Positions 1-5,729 of a DNA stretch of 6,395 nucleotides are shown here, piece after piece. The position numbers and the translations under genes were made by a program. The notes under the pieces are model-generated. The model ran no database searches and had not been told where the DNA came from. It saw only the letters and a program-made list of their open reading frames with translations. The stretch comes from Candidatus Methanomethylophilaceae archaeon (GTDB lineage Archaea; Thermoplasmatota; Thermoplasmata; Methanomassiliicoccales; Methanomethylophilaceae). Where the stretch lies: contig JAEDJU010000076.1 in NCBI GenBank assembly GCA_016296195.1, forward strand, positions 1-6,395, read 5' to 3'. Numbering within the stretch: the first letter of the stretch is position 1; every line of letters starts with the position of its first letter.

Positions 1-10
1 ATCCCGGACC

Positions 11-100
11 TCAGATTATGAGGTTCTCGATGCATTCCAGGTGTTCGGCGATCTTCCTGCACGGTCCGTTCTCGTGGATGAACAGGATGATGGATCTCAT
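11..100 (-). pseudogene. short HTH-like reading frame, possibly a truncated gene
   Basis: A 29-codon frame starting ATG (98-100) and ending TGA (11-13). Its codons (ATC, CTG, GAG, AAC, AGG, AAG) match those of the large genes here, which suggests real coding descent. The peptide begins MRSIILFIHENGPCRKIAEH, which resembles the first helices of small archaeal winged-helix or HTH regulators; this is a pattern impression, not a database match. The same frame reads coding-like (TIDSKH) for several codons before the ATG but has no start codon before an in-frame TGA. No good Shine-Dalgarno precedes the ATG; a GGTGA at 134-138 is placed for a GTG in a different frame. The sense stops after about one and a half helices, far short of a full HTH domain. 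The best reading is a frameshifted or decayed regulator gene, but a genuine micro-protein cannot be excluded. The function is unknown. Confidence 0.3.
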
Positions 101-150
101 GTGCTTGGAATCGATGGTGCAACACGAGAGGATTCACCACACAAGTATCT

Positions 151-163
151 AAATGAAGAAAGA
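151..163 (-). terminator. T-rich tract downstream of tRNA-Gly
   Basis: Starting five bases beyond the tRNA 3' end, the minus strand runs through two pyrimidine-rich, T-heavy stretches (TCTTTCTTC, then ATTT) with no hairpin. Archaeal RNA polymerase terminates on such T-rich tracts, so this probably ends the tRNA transcript. The tract is interrupted by C and A residues, so the call is tentative. Confidence 0.35.
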
Positions 164-167
164 TGAG

Positions 168-240
168 TGCAGCCGCCGGGATTCGAACCCGGGCAATGAG
201 CTTGGAAGGCTCAGATCCTAACCAGCTAGATCACAGCTGC
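168..240 (-). tRNA. tRNA-Gly (anticodon UCC)
   Basis: A complete 73-nt cloverleaf folds on the minus strand. The acceptor arm pairs GCAGCTG with CGGCTGC (one G-U). The D arm is ATCT/GGAT with a 9-nt loop containing A14, G18G19 and A21. The anticodon stem TGAGC/GCTCA closes the loop CTTCCAA, placing UCC at 34-36, which decodes GGA and, by wobble, other GGN glycine codons. The variable loop has 4 nt. The T arm CCGGG/CCCGG holds the loop TTCGAAT. The discriminator base is A73, as usual for archaeal tRNA-Gly. CCA is not encoded (the next bases are CTC), so it must be added by CCA-adding enzyme. There is no intron in the anticodon loop. A TATA-like box lies about 30 bp upstream, and a T-rich tract follows. 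It is divergent from the TPR gene. Confidence 0.96.
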
Positions 241-265
241 ACTAAAACTCCTTTATCTCACCGTT

Positions 266-276
266 GTATATATATT
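266..276 (-). promoter_or_regulatory. TATA box of tRNA-Gly, possibly shared with the divergent TPR gene
   Basis: The 50-base gap between the tRNA and the TPR gene contains TATATATAT (267-275), close to a palindrome. On the minus strand its centre is about 31 bp from the tRNA 5' end, giving a predicted start a few bases before the mature tRNA. The A-run immediately upstream on that strand (276-281) is BRE-like, so the element best fits tRNA transcription. Read on the plus strand, it would start RNA near 296, inside the annotated TPR start. A second, weaker candidate for the TPR gene is CTTTATCT at 251-258, which would give a start near 280, just before the GGTGG ribosome site. Positions are inferred from the usual archaeal spacing of about 25 bp. 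Confidence 0.6.
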
Positions 277-289
277 TTTTGGTGGATGC

Positions 290-3200
290 ATGAATCATCC
301 AATTTCTCTGGAGAGTATTTTTAGCATGATAGCCCATTTCAGGGTCATGGCAGGCCGTCCAGTGTTCCAGAGCAGACCCGAATACCGTCTTTGGAAGCGT
401 ATACGCGGTGAGGGTTTCCAGAGGATACTGGGTTCTGTGAGGGGAGGTCTTGACGGAGCGATCGATTCCGTGCTTTCGCAGGAGGGCAACCTCCACTCCG
501 CCATCCTGATGGCAGCCATGGACGGTCTGGTCTCGAAGGGCCATGTTGACGGCGATGTCCTCCATGATCTGGTCTTGAAGAGCAGGTCTGTGGACTGCAT
601 GCCATCGGTCCACGCCGCCCGTATCATGCTAACCCAACACGATTCCAAGTCCGCCACCGAACTGCTGTCCTCATCCTCCCGTTCGCAGGAGGTCTTCAAC
701 AGGTCCCTGATGGCCGCAGAGATACTGTCGGTGGAGGGTGACAGGGTGAATGCCAGGTCCGCGGCCGTACGCGCATTCGGTACCGACCCGACCGATGACA
801 GGGTCTACAGCATACTGATGGAGGTGGATCCCGATGGCGGATGGGGCGAGAGGCAGAACATACAGAGCATCCTCTCCGGCGGAAGGCCCGAGAACAAGGT
901 GGGTTCCGGACGTCTCCAGGAACTGTATTCCATCTATTATGAATGGTTCAGAGGGAGTCATGATGTCGCCACGACCCGTCTGATCTCATCGGAACACTAC
1001 CGTTCCAGGGATCCCGAGTTCCTCCTTGCATCCGCACGCATCTCCGTGGATGAGAGGGATTGGCGTTCGGCATGCATGGTCTACGATTCCATACTGGGAT
1101 CCTCGCCGGAGTTCGTGAGGAGGGAGGCCGCATCCGCACATCTCGAGTACGGGGATGTCGCGGGAGCACTCGCCATCCTGTCCTCAGCCGACCGTACCTT
1201 CCCTGGAACCATGAGGCTTCTGATCGATGTATACAGACGGTCCGGTGACAGGGAGGAGATGATGGATTGCATCCGTTCGTTCCTGGACAGCGAGTTCTCC
1301 ACATTCGAGGACCATGTTGGGATCACGGAGATGCTCCTGTCTGACGGGATGATGTCAGAGGCACGTTCCATCCTGGACCGCCTATCACCCATCTATGGGA
1401 ACGATCCCGACATACTCACCTTGGAATCGAGGTACATGGCCGCATGCGGTGATATGCAGGGTGCCATCTCCGCATCCGCGAAGGCGGTCCATTTCGATCA
1501 GAACTGCATCCGTGCGAGGGTTCAGAGGGCACAGCTCTACCACCTGACCGGAAGGGATGACTATGCATCGAAGGAGTGCGACAACATCCTAAGACGTGAT
1601 CCTGGGAACAGGGATGCCATGTCCCTGTCCAGGGACATCCTCTTCTCCAAGGGCGATCTCGTCGGTGCAGGGGAGATGTGCGACCGTCTCATCTCCGATG
1701 ATCCAAAGGACACGGATTCCATGATGGTCCTCGCCCGTTGCAGGGCATCCTCCGATGACGTCTCCGGCGCATACGACATCCTCGACAGGTGTCTGAGGGC
1801 CGATCCGGAGAGGGAGAACGCCGTCAGGGTGGTCGGGACCATGGTATCCCTCGGTATGGACCGGGAGGCCGTGTCTGCATGCAGGGAGCTGGTGAAGAGG
1901 TTCCCGGACGATCCCGACATCCTCCGTCTCAAGGGGAATTCGGAATATGCCCTGGGGGATCACATGGCCGCATCGGTGTCCTTCGCATCTGCGGCGGCAG
2001 CTTCTCCGTACAATCCGGATATATGGCATTCCAAGGGGATGGCCGATGAGGCCCGCGGTGATCTGGAATCTGCGGAGACCGCCTATGAGAGGGCTCTGGC
2101 CCTGGACACTGGGAATCCGGATCACTGGATCTCCAGGTCAGTGGTCCAGGAGCTCAGGGGCGACTTCCATGGTTGCGTCCAATCACTGAACAGGGCGATC
2201 GGGTTGGATCCCGGTTCCGTGTACGCACTTGTACGCAAGGCATCAATTGTCAACGCCCAGGGCCGTTACGGGGAGGCGATGCACCTCCTGGACATGGCAC
2301 AGGATATCTCCCCGGACGATCTGGATGTTCGGAGGGAGAGGATGTCCATGCAGATGTCCTCCGGTCATCTCGATGACGCCGTGGTCACAGGTGATTCCAT
2401 CATGTCCAACGGGGGTGATGCATCGGATGCATCGAAACTGTGCCGTTGCCACATCCGTCTGGGGCAGTTCGAGGAGGCGGTTGCCGTCGCGGACACTGTC
2501 CTGACCAAGTACCCCGATGATCGGAGGCTCATCGCTGCGAGGGCGGAGGCACAGGCATCGATGGGAACCGGAAAGGATCCTTCGGACGAACAGGTCCCGG
2601 AAGGGGACGATCCCGGCTCCAGGCTCTCCACGGAGGATATCTACGTCGTCACCGACGGTGGACCGATGGAGAACACATCCCGCATCGAATCTGAGGATCT
2701 ATACGGTGCAGGGGAACAGGGAATCCCCAGGAAGCCCGGTCGCACGATAGATTCCGAGGAGGATGCACGTTCATTCCATGAGATGGCCTCATCGCTGTTG
2801 TCCGCAGGGGAGGTCAAGGGGGCGATACGCACCATAGACCGTGCCATAGCCCTGGAACCCGAGGATCCCGGTCACCAGTGTCTGAAGGCCAGGGCCGTGA
2901 TGAGGTCCGGGGATGTCGAGGGTGCCTCCATCATAGTCAACTCCGCATTGAAGGCGAATCCGGACGATCCCGACCTCCATGAGGTCCTGGGTGACATCAG
3001 GGTATCCTCAGGGGACCATCGCGGTGCACTCCAGGAGTATGAGGCCGCTACCATGTTCGGAGGCGATTCCGCATCCGTGTACAGAAAGCGCGGTGAGGTC
3101 CAGGAACGTATCGGGGACCATGGCCGTGCTGTGGAGAGCTATTCCATAGCCGTCGCCAAGGACCCTTCCGACATGGACACCGCCGAGAGGCTGACGTGTC

Positions 3201-3961
3201 TGATGATGTCCCGTGGGGACCTGATGGGGGCGGACCATCAGATATCCTCGATGGAGAAGGTCGAATCCGGATCCCCACGCACAATCGTCCTGAGGGCAGA
3301 ACTCAGTGGTGCACGTCATGATGACGATGCGATCATGGATTCCTACAACCGTTTCAGGGGCTGTTCCAATCCTGGGGCGGATCTCACAGTCCGTATGGTC
3401 AAGGTCCTCGAGGGCAGTGGTCACGGGGAAGAGGCACGTGTCCTGATGGGGGCGAAACCCCGTTCATCGGATGCGGACAAATCGGTCAAGAGGTATGCGG
3501 AGAAGGTGATGCGCAGAGCTGTGGTCACGAAGACCCCTCTGGACGATCCTGATCTGCTCATGTCCCTGGGATTGGAACCGTCCATGTCCTCCATGGTCTC
3601 TGATTATCTGAGCGATATAGGGGAGTATGGCCGCATAGATGTCGGCAGCGAGGAGTTCCGCAGGATGGAGTCCCTGTCCCATGACATCGTCATCAAGATA
3701 GATTGGAGGGACCTCGAATCCGAACCGAGGCTTCCGTTGGAGAAGGTGTTCGTCTCCGGCAACTTCAGGGATGCGGATGATGCGAAGAGGTTGGTTGCAT
3801 ACGTTTTCAAGGCGATGCACTGCGACATCGGAAGGAACGCGGATCCCCGTGTGGAGGATCTCTCCATGCGTTTGCCGAAGGGAATGGGTGTCTTCGAGAT
3901 AATGTCCGAATGCGGTATCGGGGTGTATGAGGCGAGACAGGTCCAGTCCCTGATAATCTGA
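290..3961 (+). CDS. very large tetratricopeptide-repeat protein
   Basis: A 1223-residue protein with no signal peptide or membrane segment, so probably a cytosolic scaffold for protein-protein contacts; its partners and pathway are unknown. The N-terminal region (1-236) is helical with weak repeats (one near 135-168). Residues 237-746 form about 15 uninterrupted TPR units in exact 34-residue phase; units 577-610 and 611-644 are most canonical, with the W/G/Y/A/P pattern. Residues 747-826 form an acidic, Gly/Pro/Ser-rich linker out of phase. Residues 827-1064 hold 7 more in-phase units: four clear, three degenerate. Residues 1065-1223 are a mixed alpha/beta-looking C-terminal domain I cannot assign. 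The ATG at 290 follows GGTGG (281-285) at short spacing. An alternative ATG at 326 (M13) lies 10 bases after GGAGAG and would suit transcription from the 267-275 TATA element. The gene is monocistronic in the window and convergent with truD. The TPR identity is firm; the function is not inferable. Confidence 0.93.
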   Translation: MNHPISLESIFSMIAHFRVMAGRPVFQSRPEYRLWKRIRGEGFQRILGSVRGGLDGAIDSVLSQEGNLHSAILMAAMDGLVSKGHVDGDVLHDLVLKSRSVDCMPSVHAARIMLTQHDSKSATELLSSSSRSQEVFNRSLMAAEILSVEGDRVNARSAAVRAFGTDPTDDRVYSILMEVDPDGGWGERQNIQSILSGGRPENKVGSGRLQELYSIYYEWFRGSHDVATTRLISSEHYRSRDPEFLLASARISVDERDWRSACMVYDSILGSSPEFVRREAASAHLEYGDVAGALAILSSADRTFPGTMRLLIDVYRRSGDREEMMDCIRSFLDSEFSTFEDHVGITEMLLSDGMMSEARSILDRLSPIYGNDPDILTLESRYMAACGDMQGAISASAKAVHFDQNCIRARVQRAQLYHLTGRDDYASKECDNILRRDPGNRDAMSLSRDILFSKGDLVGAGEMCDRLISDDPKDTDSMMVLARCRASSDDVSGAYDILDRCLRADPERENAVRVVGTMVSLGMDREAVSACRELVKRFPDDPDILRLKGNSEYALGDHMAASVSFASAAAASPYNPDIWHSKGMADEARGDLESAETAYERALALDTGNPDHWISRSVVQELRGDFHGCVQSLNRAIGLDPGSVYALVRKASIVNAQGRYGEAMHLLDMAQDISPDDLDVRRERMSMQMSSGHLDDAVVTGDSIMSNGGDASDASKLCRCHIRLGQFEEAVAVADTVLTKYPDDRRLIAARAEAQASMGTGKDPSDEQVPEGDDPGSRLSTEDIYVVTDGGPMENTSRIESEDLYGAGEQGIPRKPGRTIDSEEDARSFHEMASSLLSAGEVKGAIRTIDRAIALEPEDPGHQCLKARAVMRSGDVEGASIIVNSALKANPDDPDLHEVLGDIRVSSGDHRGALQEYEAATMFGGDSASVYRKRGEVQERIGDHGRAVESYSIAVAKDPSDMDTAERLTCLMMSRGDLMGADHQISSMEKVESGSPRTIVLRAELSGARHDDDAIMDSYNRFRGCSNPGADLTVRMVKVLEGSGHGEEARVLMGAKPRSSDADKSVKRYAEKVMRRAVVTKTPLDDPDLLMSLGLEPSMSSMVSDYLSDIGEYGRIDVGSEEFRRMESLSHDIVIKIDWRDLESEPRLPLEKVFVSGNFRDADDAKRLVAYVFKAMHCDIGRNADPRVEDLSMRLPKGMGVFEIMSECGIGVYEARQVQSLII
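998..2527 (+). repeat. TPR array 1: fifteen in-phase 102-bp units
   Basis: Within the TPR gene, residues 237-746 divide into fifteen blocks of exactly 34 residues (starts at 237, 271, 305 and so on to 713), with no insertion or deletion. Each block shows the helix A / Gly-Asp turn / helix B / Asp-Pro pattern. Recurring turns such as PDDPDI are encoded by near-identical DNA (for example around 1906-1921 and again near 2960 in the second array). Overall the units are well diverged, so this is an old protein-level repeat and not a recent DNA expansion. Confidence 0.85.
2768..3481 (+). repeat. TPR array 2: seven in-phase units
   Basis: Residues 827-1064 of the TPR protein again divide into 34-residue units (827, 861, 895, 929, 963, 997, 1031). 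The first four are strong TPRs with the usual Gly at the turn and Ala in helix B, each ending in or near an Asp-Pro turn. The last three keep the length but lose several consensus positions. The phase is shifted relative to the first array, so the two superhelices are separated by the 747-826 linker. Confidence 0.78.
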
Positions 3962-3964
3962 GGC

Positions 3965-5275
3965 TCAGTAGTCCCTCATCTCGGACTTCATGAACTCCCT
4001 GAGGAGGCATGTGGCGTAGTTCCCCTTGGGCAGGGAGAATCTGAGGGTGTATCCGTCATCCTCCATTCCGAACTTCAGGTCCTTCATGGGGCAGACGATC
4101 TCCCTCCTGCTTCCCTTGGATGTGCACCTGGGCAGTCCGGGGATGACGAAGTCCTCCTGCTCCAGCTTCTGCTCTTCGATGACCTTCCTCTCGATCTCAC
4201 CCATCTCCCCTTCCGCGAGCTGACCCTCGCATCCGAAGAGGGTGATGGTGACGAACGCCCTTCCGGCGCGGACCTGCCTTGTCACCAGGTCCACGTTCTT
4301 CGCCGTCGTCAGTATCGGGTTCTCATGGTCGGGTATTCCGTTGGAGTCCGTGGGGATGACCAGGTCACCGATCACGGGCATGTTGAGCGGGAGTCCGGCA
4401 TCCATCCTCCTGCTGAGCATCTCGTTGAACAGGTATGATTGATAGGCGTGGACGAACATCATCTGGAGGTTGTTCGGCAGGATGGAGATGGCACCGATCC
4501 AATCATCGGGGTTGTTGACCAGTACCCCTGCCATCATCTTCTCGTAGCTCATCCTCTCCGGGATACCGTTCATCACAGGTCCCCAGTCCTCGCATCCGAC
4601 GAGCTCCTTCCTCTTCTCCTGGAGTTCGGGCTCCTCCTCGGGTGTTGTGAACGTGATGTAGGTCCTGACGGCACCCTCTATGTCTCCCCTGACGAGCCTC
4701 TCGCCCACGAGATGCGTGACAGGTCTGACCACACCGAACCTCTGGACACCGAAGTAGTTGGGGAATCCTCCGGTCTTCTTGATTGTGGCCACATTCTGCT
4801 CCAGCACCGCCGGGATGTCGGATATCGGCATGGTGCAGTCCCTCACACGGATCTCGAACTCGTTGCCGATGAGGTCTCCGATCTGTATGCCGCGGCTTCC
4901 CCTGTAGGGGTCGGTGATCTCCACATCCTTCAGGGACACCTTCTCCAGTAGGTCGGGTGTTCCGTAGACGGACATGAGCTGGGATGTGATGGCCCTCTTG
5001 TCCTTCGTACCGGCGAATCCGATCCTGTCCCTGGAGATGCCCATGCTGCGGGACATCATCCTGACGAGCCTGTTGGTCTCCCAGTTGCGACAGGTGACCC
5101 TGGCTATGGTGTAGTCGCCGTTCTCTTTGGCGCGGGGCGGATCGGAGATCTCCCTTACCACGAAATCCTCGGGTATGGTCTTCAGATGTCCGCCGGTCCC
5201 ATCGGTGTCGCACAGGTAGTTGTGCATCCCGATACCGGTCTCAGCCGTCTCGCACCTTCTGTACAAGGTATTCAC
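3965..5275 (-). CDS. truD: tRNA pseudouridine(13) synthase TruD
   Basis: TruD isomerises U13 in the D arm of certain tRNAs to pseudouridine and acts in the cytosol. The 436-residue length fits archaeal members. The family signature FAGTKDKRAI (87-96) contains the catalytic aspartate, D92. Other conserved blocks are the N-terminal IPEDFVVREI (34-43), NYFGVQRFG (173-181), the helix FVHAYQSYLFNEML (274-287), and the C-terminal LPKGNYATCLLREF (415-428). The start is GTG at 5275-5273, overlapping the rpoL stop as GTGA. Starting at Met17 would remove the ETGIGMHNYL segment, which corresponds to the conserved strand before the GIGG-like turn in archaeal TruD, so the GTG is preferred. Translation is probably coupled to rpoL, since only a weak AAAAGAG precedes the start. 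The gene ends three bases from the stop of the convergent TPR gene. Confidence 0.95.
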   Translation of the reverse strand: MNTLYRRCETAETGIGMHNYLCDTDGTGGHLKTIPEDFVVREISDPPRAKENGDYTIARVTCRNWETNRLVRMMSRSMGISRDRIGFAGTKDKRAITSQLMSVYGTPDLLEKVSLKDVEITDPYRGSRGIQIGDLIGNEFEIRVRDCTMPISDIPAVLEQNVATIKKTGGFPNYFGVQRFGVVRPVTHLVGERLVRGDIEGAVRTYITFTTPEEEPELQEKRKELVGCEDWGPVMNGIPERMSYEKMMAGVLVNNPDDWIGAISILPNNLQMMFVHAYQSYLFNEMLSRRMDAGLPLNMPVIGDLVIPTDSNGIPDHENPILTTAKNVDLVTRQVRAGRAFVTITLFGCEGQLAEGEMGEIERKVIEEQKLEQEDFVIPGLPRCTSKGSRREIVCPMKDLKFGMEDDGYTLRFSLPKGNYATCLLREFMKSEMRDY

Positions 5276-5529
5276 TCTTTTGAAATGCCGGAGTAGTAGT
5301 CCGCAACCGCATCGGATGCCTTGGAGATGGCTGCGATGGGGTCCCCTTTCTTGACCTGGACGAAAAGCTGTCTGTCCTCGAGCTCGGGGTGCTTGTCGAT
5401 GTATCTGACCAGTTCCACGTCCTCATCGTCATAGAGTGCCTTCATGAGGGGGGTGATGAGGGTCAGGTTCGCATCTTTGAACGCGATTGTGACTGTGTTC
5501 TCAGTCTTGTCGACAAGGTAGGTCTTCAT
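5272..5529 (-). CDS. rpoL: DNA-directed RNA polymerase subunit L (Rpb11-like)
   Basis: An 85-residue protein of the archaeal RpoL / eukaryotic Rpb11-Rpc19 family, which pairs with subunit D to form the assembly platform of RNA polymerase. Recognisable segments are the N-terminal strand pair, the LTLITPL helix start (22-28; the family usually reads like HTLxNxL), DDEDVELVRY (34-43), the DKHPEL turn (45-50, with the conserved His-Pro), and the dimer strand QLFVQVKKGDP (54-64) leading into the C-terminal helix. The length is typical. ATG at 5529-5527 is chosen because an in-frame extension to 5631 adds 34 unlike residues and would place the TATA box inside the gene. The mRNA should begin at or next to this ATG (leaderless). 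Its stop overlaps the truD start, so the two form an operon. The His and Asn of the usual motif are replaced, so the protein is divergent, but the fold pattern is clear. Confidence 0.88.
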   Translation of the reverse strand: MKTYLVDKTENTVTIAFKDANLTLITPLMKALYDDEDVELVRYIDKHPELEDRQLFVQVKKGDPIAAISKASDAVADYYSGISKE

Positions 5530-5547
5530 GGCCCACGCTATGGTGTC

Positions 5548-5558
5548 TTTATAATAAA
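5548..5558 (-). promoter_or_regulatory. TATA box for the rpoL-truD operon
   Basis: On the minus strand the sequence CATTTATTATAAAG contains TTTATTATAAA, centred about 24 bp before the rpoL ATG at 5529. Archaeal transcription usually starts 22-27 bp after the box centre, so the RNA should begin at, or within a few bases of, the A of the ATG. No Shine-Dalgarno motif lies between the box and the ATG. Together these predict a leaderless rpoL message with its own promoter, independent of the upstream ligase gene. Confidence 0.7.
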
Positions 5559-5729
5559 TGTTGTGGGGATTGTAAAAGAACGTTTGATGAGGTGGGTGTG
5601 CACGGCGATGGAGACGGGTGATATGGGTCAATTACCATGGCCTGTCACACCCGATCCCCCGTTGTTCGGACCATGTCCCATCATCGGACCGTGTGCAGCA
5701 TCTGGCGGGGATGTCTCCATCATGTCCTT

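Noticed and set aside
168..240. a tRNA of another isotype, using a 5' end at 242 (GTGCAGC pairing with GCTGCAC)
   Set aside because: That acceptor register leaves two unpaired bases between the T stem and acceptor and breaks the D arm. The register starting at 240 gives all standard arms and the UCC anticodon.
998..3481. CRISPR-like or minisatellite DNA repeat
   Set aside because: The 102-bp periodicity is protein-level. DNA identity between units is low and there are no identical repeats with unique spacers.
4439..4951. 170-codon plus-strand frame opposite truD
   Set aside because: Antisense to a well-conserved enzyme, with no ribosome site and no recognisable domain.
4503..5213. 236-codon minus-strand frame inside truD
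   Set aside because: It is an alternate frame of truD with an Arg/His-rich composition typical of frame shadows. TruD itself is intact and has every conserved motif.
5272..5529. peptidyl-tRNA hydrolase Pth2, considered because it is often near truD in archaea
   Set aside because: The protein is only 85 residues and shows the Rpb11-type DKHPEL turn and strand pattern, not the Pth2 motifs.
5272..5631. rpoL with a 34-residue N-terminal extension starting at 5631
   Set aside because: The extension contains the TATA box, has poor codon use, and precedes a protein that already has the normal family length.
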